The position numbers were made by a program, and so were the translations under genes. From Chlamydomonas reinhardtii (taxonomy: Eukaryota > Chlorophyta > Chlorophyceae > Chlamydomonadales > Chlamydomonadaceae): 64,000 nucleotides of DNA. A model generated the notes under the pieces. The model did not search any database. It was not told the origin of the DNA and saw only the letters and a program-made list of their open reading frames with translations. Positions 22,570 through 34,137 of this stretch are shown here, piece by piece. Position 1 is the first letter of the stretch; every line of letters begins with the position of its first letter. The stretch covers positions 1,462,718-1,526,717 of the forward strand of contig NC_057015.1 of assembly GCF_000002595.2 (NCBI RefSeq), given 5' to 3'.

Positions 22570-25380
22570 CTAGGAGGCCGAGGAGCGCGCTACCGCCCGG
22601 GACCCCGTGCCCACAAGCAGCTCCGCCGCCGCGCTGAACTCCACCGAGAGAGCCGCAGGCAGCCCCACCGGCGAGCCTGCTGACGCGACAGCTGCGGGTG
22701 TGGCGCGGCCGGGCACCTCCGGCGCCTGATCAGCCGCGTCACAGCTGCAGCCCGGCCCGCCGCTGCACGGCTGGCCGTCGCTGGCAGCACACGGCGCGAC
22801 GGCGGTCGCGACTGTGGGTGCCGCTCTCCGCTCGTAGGCTCGCGCCTCCGCACCGGCACCTGGCGCCACACCATTCAGCCCGCCAGCCTCGAGGCTGCTT
22901 CGGCCGGCAGCGCTTCCGTTCAACGAATAGCCGTTCACCGGGGCCTGCGAAGCCGCTGGCAATAAGCCGTTGCCGCTACTGCTACTGCTGCTACTTGTGC
23001 CGCTCCTGCGCAACACGCCGGCGCCGTTGGTAGAGCTGCGCCCCGGCCAACGCCCTGCCTCCTCACCCGCCGATGTCCCTGCCGAACACGGCGTCGACTC
23101 CGATGCAGGAGCTCCGTTGTGCGGGTATGACCCCGTCGGCGGGGCTGGAGCGGCAGCTTGCACAGGCGCCGCTCCATGTGACGCTGCCTGCCGTTGCCAC
23201 TCTTGCCTCGCATCCGGCGCTGCTCCAGGAACCCCCTGCTGCGGTTGCTGCTGGTCCTCCTCAGGCTCCACGACTGGTACAGCGGCCTCGGCTCGCGCGA
23301 GCGCCTGCGTACCCGCCACTGCGGCCGAAGGCTCCCGCTCCCTCGCCCGCTCCGCCTCGCGGTCCCGCTCCCTCGCCTCCCGCCCCCGCTCCGCTTTGCG
23401 CCGCTCCTGCCGCAGCAGCTGCTCCACCTCCTGCCGCCCCTCCTGCCACCCGTCCTGCCACCCCTCCTGCCACGCCTCCTGCCGTCCTTCCTGCCGTCCC
23501 TCCTGCCGCGCCTCCTGCCGCCCTTCCTGCCGTCCCTCCTGCCGCGCCTCCTGCCGCCCTTCCTGTCTGAGGCCCTCCTGCCTGGGCCCCTGCTGGCGCT
23601 GCTGCTGCTGCCAGCGCACCGCCTCCTCCAGGTCTCGGACCTCGTCGGGCAGGTCGATGGACAGGTCGGCGGGGAGCGCCTCCAGGTAGGGCGGCCAGCC
23701 GATGATGGCGTAAATGGTGCGCAGCAAGATGGAGGTGGGGCCCTTGGGCCACGTGGAGCGCTCGCCCAGCAGCCCCCAGTACTCCACCGTGTCAAGCTCC
23801 TGATGGGGGCGATGCGGGTCAGGGATGCGGGTCAGGGGCAGCACGGGAAGATGCGCCAGCGCGGAGGGAGGGCGAGAGCGCGGGCTTGTTGCAGTTGGCG
23901 CGGTGTTGTGTGAGCGCTGTCGCTGGTGTGAGCTGGGGCGCTTGCAACACGCGTGTGGGTCTGCGTGCGCGGCTGTGGCTGGGGGAGCTTGGACGAGGGT
24001 ATGTGTGATCGTGTGTACGTGCGCGGCGTCAGGTCAGTCACACTGATGCCATCAGCTCGCAGGGTTGCCCGCCCCTCCGACTGGTTACCCCACACACCGC
24101 ACGCGACACCACGGCTTCGTCGCACCATTACAACACAGCAGGCCCGACTCTGCTGCCCGTATCCGCTGTGCCCCCGATGTGGTTTGCCGGTCCCCGCGTT
24201 GATGTCTGGATCCACGGCCCGTTCGCACGGTACGACAAAGGCTTCGGGCGTGCATATGCCCCGCCTGCGCCTGGCCGCATCAACCCTGTCCTTTGACACC
24301 ACGGTGTGTGGCCCCGATCCAAACCCTACAGCAGCAGGACCGGTCCCGCCGCATGGACGTCACAACGGCAATCCCGCAACCCCGCCCAGCCGCTGTGTCT
24401 CACCCGCACGCTGGACTGGAAATGAATGTACACTTGCGCCCGCGCCAGCTCCGGCTGCCGCTGCAACAGTTGCCGGTCCGCGTACACGATCGTGTCCAGC
24501 ACCTGGGAGGGGAAGGGGCACCGGGAGGCCTCAGGCGCGTGACAGAGACAGGCGTGTGCAGCTGCTGACACGGTGACCTGACCGGCTCAGCGCACCGCAG
24601 AATCCCAGTCTTACAGTCGTGCATTGCGTATAACGACGCAATATCATGCTTGTATGCGAATGTCTTACACATACAAGACCGTGTGACCAGTCGGCGCGGA
24701 CGATCCATTCGTGCGGGAAAACCCTGACACGTATACACCCTACTTCCCTCCCCGCCCTGGCCGGCAGACGCTCACCAGCGGCATTTCCCGCCGGAAAATG
24801 TAATTCCGGAGTAGCGGTGGGGCAAGCCAACGCTCCTCGCCGCTCACGTGACAGTAGACGTGCAACGCATAGCCAGACGCCCCCACCGCGACCCACTCGG
24901 CGATGACCTCGTCACGAAGCAACCGAGTGTAGAACCCCGAGATCTGCTGCTGGTTGTAATCTGCACCTATCGTAAGGCGTAGATTGCCGGTGATATCGTT
25001 GTGTGTAAGCGTATACTTTCTGCTGCGGGGTGGTGCGGGCTCCAATGAGCTGGTCCCCGCTGCAAGCAGGACCGCGAGCTTCTCCGGCTTGAACGGAGGC
25101 GGATCAAAAAGGGCCTTTGTCGCCTGCAGGCATCGGAAACGGCGTTAGGAACTCGCAGGATAGGGCTCGCCATGCTGTTTGGGCTCACCACGCCCCGCCG
25201 CGGAGTCCACGTAGGTTGTCGCCTGGAGGCCGCAGTGCTTTTCGCTACGCATTCTGAAGTTGATGCCGAGTAGTGGGTAGCACACCGCGACGCTGCGCTC
25301 TCAAGCGACGTGGGCCGGCCACACAGGCCTCTTCGCGTTGGCGTCGTGCTGCAGGTGTGGCACGAGGCGAGCGCTGTCAT
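22570..25380 (-). CDS. SGR1: STAY-GREEN protein, chloroplast magnesium dechelatase
   Basis: Four phase-0 exons on the minus strand: 25380-25189, 25123-24776, 24502-24410 and 23799-22570, giving 620 residues. Exon 1 is a Ser/Thr/Arg-rich chloroplast transit peptide. The SGR domain runs from about residue 65 to 260: ALFDPPPFKPEKLAVLL, then YTLTHNDITG, LLRDEVIAEW, LHVYCHVSG, LRNYIFRREMPLVLDTI, VYIHFQSS and VEYWGLLG. These match land-plant SGR/NYE1, which removes Mg from chlorophyll a to start chlorophyll breakdown. After the domain the protein has an unusual tail of about 350 residues: a charged 4-residue repeat (QEGR/QEAR), an Arg/Glu helix, then an Ala/Ser/Gly-rich stretch. A Cys cluster (PCSGGPGCSC) near the end only loosely resembles the Cys-rich motif of plant SGRs. 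The start is the ATG that opens the transit peptide, with A at -3. Confidence 0.93.
23430..23573 (-). repeat. 12-bp coding tandem repeat (QEGR/QEAR) in SGR
   Basis: About a dozen 12-nt units encode tandem QEGR, QEAR and related tetrapeptides just after the catalytic domain. On the plus strand the units read as CTTCCTGCCGTC-like blocks. Confidence 0.85.
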
Positions 25381-26420
25381 TATAGCTGGACGAGTCTACA
25401 CCTCATTGGCGTAGAAGCTGCCAAGAGCAAAATGTTGGTTTTGTAGCTTGCAACTCAGGCTCTGTCAGTGCATCTCGTTATACCAAGTCGTGTCTAACAT
25501 ACTTACCAACTGGTGGTAAGCGACCAAGCATGCGCGCCCAACGACGATGTGTACGGCGTGTGTGCCAGTGAGCCGGATCTGCCCCTGCCCCGCGCCCTCC
25601 GACCCCCCGGCTTCCCGCACTCGTCCTTGGGCCCATGCATTCACGCATTTGCATACTGCATCATGATATGACGTGTTTATCTAGCAGCGATAGTCCAATC
25701 AGGAATCATCTCAGGTCCACGGGAAACGACGGGAAGTGTTGGTATCGTGGTTCCCTTCCCTGCGTAGTTCCATGCTCTGCCTGACTGCGGTTACGCGGTG
25801 GTAGTGCTGGATGGAAGAATAGTACAATACTACGCCACGCCCACGCTGTCCAGGTCCAGCCAGAAAAAGCGTTGCGGGTCTCGGGGTTCCGCCTTGAACG
25901 CGCCCATCATCGCACCGCACCGCGCGTAGTGCTTGATGCACAGCCCAGCACACCGCTGACACAAACTGTACCCTCGCGAGAGCCCCGCGACGCAACAGTA
26001 TCGCACGTGTGCGGCTCGTCAGGACCTCAAGCCTGTGCACCGTGCGTTGCCGATCATACCACATCAAGTGCACACATGCCGTACACATTTGGTGCGGCTC
26101 CATCTGACACCTCACCCTTTCTCGACGCACGCTCCACTGCCCCTTGCAGACCAAGCCAAATCATAAATGGTGCCGTGCCTCGCCCCTCTGCCGCGCTCGC
26201 CGATGAACAATATACTCATCACCTCGTGGTCCATGTCCCTTCTTGTCATGTCGCGTCATGTGCCGAGCCCCGCGAGTCGCCAAGCCCTCACAAGTCAGAA
26301 CACAACGCGTTCTCCCCGGCTCCGCCCCAATTTCCAGTGCTGCCGACGCTGGTAAGCCCATACTGATGCACCACAATCCAGCTACTTCTGCGCCTGCCGC
26401 TGCCGCCGCCGTGGCTCGAC
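25381..26420. other. Intergenic: SGR upstream region and AIDA 3' flank
   Basis: SGR and AIDA are in the same orientation, so this contains the SGR promoter and the AIDA 3' untranslated region. I see no convincing coding segment, no TATA box close to the SGR start, and no TGTAA for AIDA. Confidence 0.5.
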
Positions 26421-28607
26421 TCATTTCCGCTGCGTGACGGTGAGGTCCAGGTGCAGGTACAGCGGCTTGACGCTCAGCAGCCCAGGCTTTTTGCTGCGCT
26501 TGTAGTCCGCGGGCTTCTTGTACACCTGCTCGCACATAGCGTGTAAGGACACATACTGCATCTGAGGGCACGTCACAAAGACTCGTTCACGTCATGCATT
26601 GATAAAGGAACACCCGCGGGCCGGGTTTGGCCGCGAGAGGCAGCAGCGCCAGTGGTAAAGCGCAGACGTGCCAGCCCCGCTCAGCTTCCCGGCCCACTCC
26701 ACTCACCTCCAACGTGACGGGGCCGGATTTGATCTCGTCCATCTCCATGAACGCATAGGCCTTGACACTTTTCTGCAGAGAAGAACGGTGTGCAAGCGCT
26801 CGCCTTGCTTTGGCCTTGCCGCGTTTCAGTATCGGTAATCACCGGAGGGCAAGCTTCAACGTGTCCTTTCCCCTGACCCTCAATCCTGACGATGAAAGCC
26901 AACACAGCGTCGCGCAGGCTTGCGGCAACGCCCAACAGCGGCCGGCGCGCACCTTATTCTTCTTGGCCTTGAAGTGCCGGAACTCGAAGAAGATAGCCGC
27001 CTTGTCGCTGAGCGAGTTCAGCGGCGTCTGGATGTAGATGGTGTTCTCAAAGAAAACGTAGCTCAGGTTGGAGCGGCCCACCGGCGTTTCCTGTTATGCG
27101 AGCACGCATGCCACGTTTGCTGTCTTTGCACCGTAGGCCGTGCTGCACGGTCAATGTGCTGCACAGTTGATGCCTGACCCTATCATGGCAGACATCACCC
27201 AACATGCTGCAGTCTTGCTGGACCCAGTCCTCACAGCTAACCCTCTCCCCATCCCGCCCACTTGTGCGCACACCTGCACGGCCTCCACCGCCTTGCCCTT
27301 CTCATCGCGCACCGACACCGCCACGCGCGGCTCATAGTAGGACATGGCGTCCTTGAAGCCCCACTTGTCAATGAACACCACCAGGCTGATGTCGCCCTTC
27401 TTGTGCGCCGGCGCCGGCCGCAGCGTGCCGTCGCCAGGGTCCATGGCCGCCTCCTCCTCCGCATCCGCGTCGTGCACCTGCGCGCACCGTCACCGGGTCC
27501 ATGCTTACATGCTCATACACAAGCATGTTCAGTTGTACAGCTTCATTGCAGGTGGCTGCATAACACATTAACATGAGTCACGTCTGCTCGGGGCTTGACC
27601 CGAAGTGGCAATAGCATGAGCTTACACAGCAGCAGGTACCGCCCTTCGTTGCACATGTTAGCGCCCACAACTGCTTACCTCTGCTGGTGCACCGAACGCC
27701 AGACCAACGGGCCCTGGCGTGATGGTGCCCTCCGGCTTTACGTGTGGGAGCGGGAAGACCGCTGTGGAAGAGCACAAGGTAACAACGGGCGTAACGCGAC
27801 CATGGACTTAGGTCTGGTACACGACGTCACCCATTTCTTCCCGCCGCTGGCCACCTTACCATCAGTAATAATGATCTCCTTCATGAAGCCTTTCAACGTC
27901 TTCATGCCCGCCAGGCCGACATTCTTATTTGAGCTCTTGGAAAGCTCCTGTCGACGCCAAACAAGCCCAATTGAGCAGTGGTACACCAACAGCCATTTTC
28001 AAGGAACGGAACGGCTGCAACTGGGCCTGCCCGCCACAACACGCGTCAACCTTCACCTAGCCAGCTGTGATGTAGCTGGTCTCTCTGTTTCCATGTTCAC
28101 CACTATGGATCATCCCAGCCCTTGCGCGCGTCCTACCTCGATCCGGTACTTCAGGGCACTCGCCAGCTTGCCGATGCCGTCCCGGCGGTTCATGGGCAGC
28201 TGCAGCACATTCTCCACATATTCCTGCAGCCCACACACGAAGCCGGTAATTGCAGGTGCGCTGTACGCACGCCGCTGTTAGGACAGCAGGCAGGTGTCGT
28301 ACTGCCGCCGACACGTCAGTGGTCGTGCCCATCCCCACGAAGTGACACGCGTTTCCCTGTCCCACTTGTCTCTCACCGCGGCTGCCGCAACCTGAAGGCG
28401 TTGATATCCCTCCAGTGCCTCCTCCACCTGCGCCCATACAGCGGAATCATACAATAAACAGGGCCCGCAAGGAGAGCGACGCGCCGTGGTCGAAAGCCCG
28501 CTGACATAGTGTGTCGAGCCCGAGAGTCCCCGTCGCACCTGGCCCCAGGTATCATAGTCTACGGCTTCTTGAAATGCTCGATCCCAGCGAGCGCGAGTGT
28601 CCTCCAT
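26421..28607 (-). CDS. AIDA: AIDA-like protein (axin interactor, dorsalization-associated)
   Basis: Nine exons: 28607-28539, 28427-28377, 28223-28137, 27947-27860, 27761-27679, 27477-27274, 27090-26953, 26772-26707 and 26525-26421, giving 296 residues (human about 306). The N-terminal helical domain aligns with human AIDA (RWDRAFQEAVDYDTWGQ, then VEEALEGYQ, then GIGKLASALKYR). The C-terminal C2-type AIDA domain is very clear: DKWGFKDAMSYYEPRVAVSV, AAIFFEFRHFKAKK, AYAFMEMDEIKSGP, VYKKPADYKR and KPLYLHLDL. In animals AIDA binds Axin and membranes; the algal role is unknown. The last exon could also begin at 26561, but the acceptor at 26525 restores the family alignment without an insertion. Confidence 0.92.
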
Positions 28608-29169
28608 TTATATCACTTCGTCCGGTCAAGTCCACGTTGTTCTCCTCCCGCGAGCTGCCGCTCCTTTGAGCAGTCGAGTTATGCTTCAATCTTTATTACA
28701 GGCGAATACCGATAGCAGATATGACCAACGCGCTTCGTTGAGGTGGTCAACGCAAGACGGCAAGCGAAACAGAAGGAACTGCCAGAGCACCGATCTAGGT
28801 GTTATAGTGTATATAATCTGGGGTGAGCGCTAGTCAGAAGCTATCTGCGTAAGGGCTTGCAGTTGCAGCTGTGCAAACCTTTCAGGACTTGGTTAAGGTC
28901 GTTAGGTAAGGTACTAGCTATATCAGAATACAATGGATGAGTGAAGATGGACAAGCAAAGGAAACAATGAAGGGCTGCATGGTAATCCTGTAGACTTCGT
29001 CGCCAGCCTTCGCCTAGCATCCTTGAATTCATGCGTATAGTGCACAAACGAGTACTGACCTTAGACTTTTGCTGACACCAGGGCACATAAGGCGCTGTAT
29101 TTCGCCGTTCAACAGTCCAAAGAGCTCGCATCCAATTCTAGACGCCTGTAGTATCAAGAAGAAAATACA
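28608..29169. promoter_or_regulatory. Shared divergent promoter region of AIDA and DCN1
   Basis: The two start codons point away from each other across 562 bp, so both promoters must lie here or within the first introns. It is less GC-rich than its surroundings. I see no coding segment and no clear TATA box. Confidence 0.5.
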
Positions 29170-31511
29170 ATGGATGCTCTTATGGTGCGCTCTGCGGTTA
29201 GGCTGCAGAATCGTCGATCATTATAACACGCGGGCGTTCCCTGACACGCGCAGAACCGCCTTACAAAGCCACAAAAGGATAAGATCACACAATTTCGAAG
29301 TATAACTGGAGCAAGGTGAGGGCCGCGCTGCGCCAGTGGGGCTTGGGGCCCAGCACCGCAGCGCTGCTGAGGCTAAGCCGCCCGCGCTATCCTCGGCCCG
29401 CAGCGAGAAGGTCGCGACGGAATGCCTAAAGAACGCCGGGTGGGGTGTGGAGGCGGCCATCGACCACTTCTACTCGTCAGGGCTTGCGGCACAGGCGACG
29501 ACGGCGTCAGGAGGCCTGGACCTGCGGGCGGTGGAGGGTCTGTACCAGCGCTACAAGGGTAAGACGCTGCGCTCGTCTGAGTCCGAAGGGTGGGAGATGC
29601 ATGCAACCGGAGGGGAGGAGACGGCGGCGCGGCAGCTAGCACGTGTGCGTGCCGGCAGCGTGCTTGTTTCCAACTGGGTGCCGCAGCCGTAGTGGCCCCA
29701 ACCCTGCGCGCCCCTGTGCTGTCGCGTCACCATGCCGCTGTTCTTGGCTGCTCGAGCTCAGAGCCGGGCGAGGACTACATCGGCGTGGACGGCGTGCAAA
29801 AGTTCTGTGAGGAGCTGGAGGTGGACCCCACAGACATCGTGGTGCTGGTGGTCAGCCACTACATGGTGCGGCGGGGGCGGCGGGGGCGGCAGGGTGGGGC
29901 GGCGGTTGAGGGCGCTTGTGGCGTGGCACATGAGGTGTGCGGCGGGGGGCGCACGGTGTGACGATGGGCAAAGCGGTGATGGCGCTGAGAGGCTCAGCTG
30001 CCGGACAGCCGCTAACGTGCGTTGCGGGGGTCGGTGGCGGCGTTGACAGCCAGCGGACGCGCGGCGCCACCCTGGATTGTGGGCAGGGCTGGGCGAGGTA
30101 AGGGCAAACGTGCAGCCGTTGTCGTGAGGATGTCACTCCCGCACTTTCGGTGTGCGCAACTGGGATGCTTGGTGCCCAGCCAATGACTGGCAGCGGCTCC
30201 AAGGTTGTGGCAAGGCCGCAGCCCCTGGTGCACAATGCCGCTGGTGCGCAGTGACACGAGCACCGCATTCACACGGTTGGTTCCACGTGCGCTGTGCAGA
30301 ACGCGGCGGTTATGTGCGAATATAGCAAGGACGAGTTTACGTCGGGGCTGGTGAAGCTGGGGGTGGACAGCATCGACAAGCTCAAGCGAAAGCTGCCAGA
30401 CCTGCGCGCTGAGGTGAGCGGCCGTGTGTGCACGTGTTCAGAGAGCATCATGAAGGAGCTTGTGTGTATGTGTATGGTAGTAGGCTGTCGGTGCTTCGAT
30501 CGCACGGGAAAGTTTTTGGCAGGGAGTATGTATGGGGTGAGGGTACCATGCAAGATGGATTGCGCGTGTCGATTCCATGCTGAGCAACTTACAGTCGGAA
30601 GATACATGCGGTGTAGGCCGGCAGCGTTGAGGCTGCGCCAAGACCTGTGTCACGCATGAGGCAGAGGCGGGTGCTGCTGATGATGCTTGCTGTGTCATTT
30701 TGTTTCACCCGGGTGCAGCTCAAGAACGACAGCAAGTTTCGGGAGGTGTACTCTTTCGCCTACAACTTCTCGCGAGAGGTGGGTCGAGTCCTTCGCGGCG
30801 TGCTGCCAAACCTGCTTTCCGCACAACAGCGGTTTCCTGTGGTAGTGCTCCTGGCCGCTCAGCTGCTGCTTACCGTACTGCATGAGGGAACTCCTGGCCG
30901 CTGTTCTGAAACATATGATATGTATCCATGTGCGGCCTGTTGCTGAGCGCAGAAGGGGCAGAAGTGCGTGCAGCTGGACACAGCCATCGGCATGTGGCAG
31001 CTGCTGTTCGCGGTGCCGGAGCAGCGCTGGCCGCTCATCGATGACTGGTGCGAGTTCCTGACGCAGCACCACAACAACCGCGCCATCAGCAAGGACACGT
31101 GGCAGCAGCTCTACGATTTCATAAAGGTGCGGCCGCGGCCGGAGCGCCTTGTTTGTACGCGGCCGTGTTTGGGGAGGGCAGAAGAGGGTACGGTGTTGTA
31201 GCTGTGAAGGAGCAGGAGGACGGGGTGGGCCGCACGGGTGCACCTTGTGTCTGTTGCGTGGCAGACGCTGGCTCATCACACGCATCACAGGCCTTGTTCT
31301 CGGTCTGATTGCAAAGCCCGCGGTCTGCCCGCCTGTACCCCGCCGCAGGCTTACTCGCCCTCCTCACGCGCTCTCCCCCTACCACGTGTGCACACTTTGC
31401 ATGATGCAGACGGTCAAGCCCGACTTCTCCAACTTTGACGAGAACAGCGCCTGGCCCTACCTGCTGGACGAGTTCGTGGACCACATCAAGACCAAGCGCG
31501 GCGGGCAATGA
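29170..31511 (+). CDS. DCN1: DCN1-like protein, E3 co-factor for cullin neddylation
   Basis: Eight exons join in phase to 261 residues (human DCUN1D1 is 259): 29170-29184, 29254-29315, 29404-29558, 29762-29865, 30300-30413, 30719-30778, 30953-31126 and 31410-31511. The N-terminus (QKDKITQFRSITGASEK, then CLKNAGWGVEAAIDHFY) is the UBA-like domain. YIGVDGVQKFCEEL and EYSKDEFTSGL begin the potentiating-neddylation domain, which ends SAWPYLLDEFVDHIK. The Asp-Ala-Asp patch that contacts cullin is visible as the Asp of LIDDW, the Ala of SAWP and the Asp of LLDEF. DCN1 joins Ubc12-Nedd8 to cullins and so activates SCF ubiquitin ligases. The first exon is only 15 nt and is the least certain part; without it there is no in-frame ATG before 29254. 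Confidence 0.93.
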
Positions 31512-31620
31512 TGACGCCAGCGCGGCGGGTTGCAGGACACACGGGCTTGGGGTGGGGTGGGAATGGGGGGGTGTAGTGGTGTACAGGGAATGGGCAAGGG
31601 ATTAGGCAGCGAGTGACGCG

Positions 31621-31625
31621 TGTAA
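31621..31625 (+). terminator. TGTAA polyadenylation signal of DCN1
   Basis: TGTAA lies 110 nt past the DCN1 stop. A second TGTAA occurs at 31684-31688. Confidence 0.6.
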
Positions 31626-32222
31626 CGTGGCGGCTTGATTTGGGGGCTAAGAACGAGGCGGCTGCAAGTGCCTAGTGTTTGGGTGTAATCATGGATGTGT
31701 ACAACAGGAAAGTCCGATGGGTCATCGAATGTGGAGCTACGGGACGAAGAATGGTGAGGGCTCGAAGTTCCAGTGTTAGCGGAGCAAGGGGAGGCACACT
31801 CCTCTTGGCCACCTTCCCAACTACTACCACGAATGTGAGAGTGCAAAGGTTTGGGGCGTCTGAACTACATACGATTTGGACACTCCGCCATCCAACCGGG
31901 TGTGAGTACTGATACCTTGTGCTGCAGTCACCATTTCATTGGCTAGACCAGGCCCTAGGCCGCTCCGTACGTCCTTCACAGAGCGGTGCACGCAGAAACA
32001 CCGTTAGGCAGCTGATGTGCGCCGAGCTGACCTTGAAGAGGGTTGGAGCGGCGGAGCGTTTGGTGTGGTGTGGGCGGTGCGGCGGCGGAGTGACACTCAA
32101 GGGTAGGCACGATGGTGTTGCAGCGACGCTGCACGTGCGGCGCGTGGGTATGCAGGCTGGGACACAGCGCATGCCGTCGCAAATCGCGACAGCCTGGAGC
32201 TTTTTTAAGATACAGTGAGAAT
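31626..32222. other. Non-coding stretch between DCN1 and the repeat island
   Basis: No recognisable gene. It leads into the first copy of the 510 bp direct repeat. Confidence 0.45.
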
Positions 32223-33320
32223 AAGATTCTGCGCACAGCTGTGAGCCTTCTGGGACGTTCCTTGGCTGCCGGCTCCAAACTCCAAAGTATACCCGCAGCC
32301 TGCCGCAGCCATGACCCTGCCGCAGCCATGACGTTTATCAACACGTGAACGCGCCAGCGCGGTGCCCCGTACGCAAGCCATTGGATTGGAGAGTACCGTA
32401 CTGCCACGCTCAATTGGTGATTTTATAATTGGTGACAGTAAGAAATCGCGTTGGAATTAAACAGGCTGACACAGATTTTGGTGATGGGCTCTGGCAGAAG
32501 CCCGTGTCACAGATTTGGTGATGGGACCCCCCGAATCGTACCCAGCGTCTCCGCCCCGGCAGCTGCAACACAAGCCCCGCGCTTGCAGGCGCTCTCCAGC
32601 CAACGTCCCACAGTACTTCTGCTGCTCAGCTTCACAACCACGCACCAAGCAGCACCATACCGTACGGTATGCAACACAAGCCCCGCGCTTGCAGGCGCAG
32701 TCAGGCGCTATCCAGCCAATGTCCCACAGCTTAAGCTGCTTAGGGCCTTTGGGGGCTACACTGAGCATTGTGCGTACACTATTGCTTAGCATAGGAATAG
32801 CGTCACTAGCCAAAGCAGCCTGTTTGCGTGTTTTCGCCCGACTTGGATTCAGAGTGCACAGGAATTGGTGACGGGCTCTGGCAAATCCTAGTCGACATTG
32901 TTCCCTGCTACCAAATTGGTGATTTTCACCAAATTGGTGTTACCAATTGAGCGTGGCAGTACGGTAGAGACGACCGGGGCGGCGACGCGCAGTCAGCACT
33001 GACCAAGGGTACGGTTACGGTGGTCAGCGGTACGCTGCGTGCCGTGGGGGAGTGCTGCGTGCCACCGCTGGCATGGGCAACCGGGGGCATCCAACTCATG
33101 CAGAGCACTCGCACCATGTCTTTACCAGCTCTAAGCCGCCAACCAGCACACAGTACACCCAAAGTCGGGCTAGTTCGAGCTTAATGACCTGAATGACTCT
33201 GACTCTGCCCTGGCCTGGCTGGCGAGGGGCCTCTCGCGAACCCTCGCGTCCTGCGGCAATTCTCGATGGCTGCCTACAACAGCAGGGTACCGTTACCCAA
33301 GGTCTGTCCTTGGAGCCCAG
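32223..33320 (+). repeat. Direct repeat R, copy 1 (interrupted by a MITE)
   Basis: Without the 573 bp insertion at 32394-32966, this is about 525 bp and matches 34138-34647 at what I estimate as over 90 percent. Both copies start AAGATTC and end CTTGGAGCCCAG. No open frame resembling a transposase or other known protein is present. It ends exactly where the truncated Fanzor copy begins. Confidence 0.8.
32394..32966. mobile_element. 573 bp miniature inverted-repeat transposon (MITE) in repeat copy 1
   Basis: The ends are a perfect 25 bp inverted repeat beginning TACCGTACTGCCACGC. Repeat copy 2 keeps the empty site, which shows directly that this is an insertion. A 3 bp GAG flanks both ends and may be the target duplication, although copy 2 differs by a GA at the site. 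The inside carries several AATTGGTGA-like repeats near the ends and a duplicated block of about 45 bp (near 32570 and 32680). There is no protein, so it must be moved by another element. The superfamily is not determined. Confidence 0.85.
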
Positions 33321-33455
33321 ATGGGTGGGTGGGTGGGTGGGTTGAGTGGGATTGCAATTGCTGGTGGGTGGGTTGAGTGGGATTGCAAGGTGGGTGGGTT
33401 GAGTGGGATTGCAAGGTGGGTGGGTTGAGTGGGATTGCAATTGCTGGTGGGTGGG
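33321..33455 (+). repeat. Tandem repeat in the retained Fanzor intron
   Basis: Four units of about 25-33 bp built on GGTGGGTTGAGTGGGATTGC. The full copy has one unit at the same place. The expansion sits at the truncation point of copy A, next to repeat R copy 1. Confidence 0.85.
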
Positions 33456-33891
33456 TGGGCCGCTGGGTTTATGCCTGGCTTTAGCGGAAGCCCTTGTGTG
33501 GCCCCCCTCCCTCCCACCCTCCCGACCATGCAGACCTGCTACAACTGCGGGTGTCAGGAGATGGCCATCAAGCGGCTTGGGGGGCTGAAGGAGGGGCAGC
33601 GGCCCTGGTCGGTCAAAGTCTGCAACGACTGCTTGACGACCTGGGTGAGGACCGTGCATGTGCGGGGACGGCTGGGCACTGGGGACGGATTGATTGACAG
33701 GTTGACGGTTGGGACAGCTCATGTGCGCTCTCTTCTTCCTCCCCGTTCCCCATCCCCAGAACCGCGACGTCTCCGCCGCCAACGTGATCCGTGTGCTCCT
33801 CCTGCTGAAGCTGATGGGCTTCGAGCGGCCGACCAAGCTGCAGCGGCCGCCATGGGCCGCCGGCGGCGGCGGGGCCGGGCTGAGAGCCTGA

Positions 33892-34137
33892 ACGGCGCTA
33901 GCAGGGCGTGGGTGTCGATTGGCGGCGAGTGACGTGACTAGTTTGTTAGCTGCGGGTTAGCACGGACTGTGCACCCCACCCAACCGGCCACGTCCGGATT
34001 TGCGGGGATGCCAAAGGCCCCCAACATAGAGGCGTGTGCTTAGTAGGCGCCCGCGTCAAGGTGGCTGGGTTGATAACGACCCGGGAGGGGAGGGCTCAGC
34101 CCTTTTCCTGCCTCCCTAAGGCAGCCACCTCCTTGTT
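33892..34137 (+). ncRNA. Candidate Fanzor guide-RNA scaffold, copy A
   Basis: This 246 nt noncoding tail follows the Fanzor stop. It is nearly identical to the tail of the full copy despite lacking coding capacity. It ends with a CTGCC/GGCAG stem and then CCACCTCCTTGTT, after which the two copies diverge at once. In TnpB and Fanzor systems the guide RNA scaffold comes from this end of the element and the guide is the adjacent flank. Transcription is not shown here. Confidence 0.5.

Larger units (their letters stand above)
33321..34137 (+). mobile_element. Truncated Fanzor element, copy A
   Basis: This corresponds to the 3' part of the full Fanzor element at 39-43 kb. It starts inside what is intron 3 of the full copy. 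It keeps exon 4 (33534-33644, zinc ribbon), exon 5 (33760-33891, RuvC-III Asp) and the noncoding tail to 34137. Exon 4 is identical in sequence to the full copy. A small length change in the GC-rich end of exon 5 shifts the last residues and moves the stop. With no RuvC-I Asp or alternative Glu, this copy cannot encode a working nuclease by itself. It could still supply or receive guide RNA. Confidence 0.85.

Noticed and set aside
26526-26561. Earlier acceptor for the last AIDA exon
   Set aside because: It is in phase but would insert 12 residues that no AIDA relative has; the acceptor at 26525 fits exactly.
33321-33455. CRISPR-like array of regularly spaced repeats
   Set aside because: The units are adjacent tandem repeats without unique spacers, lying inside a Fanzor intron of a nuclear genome.
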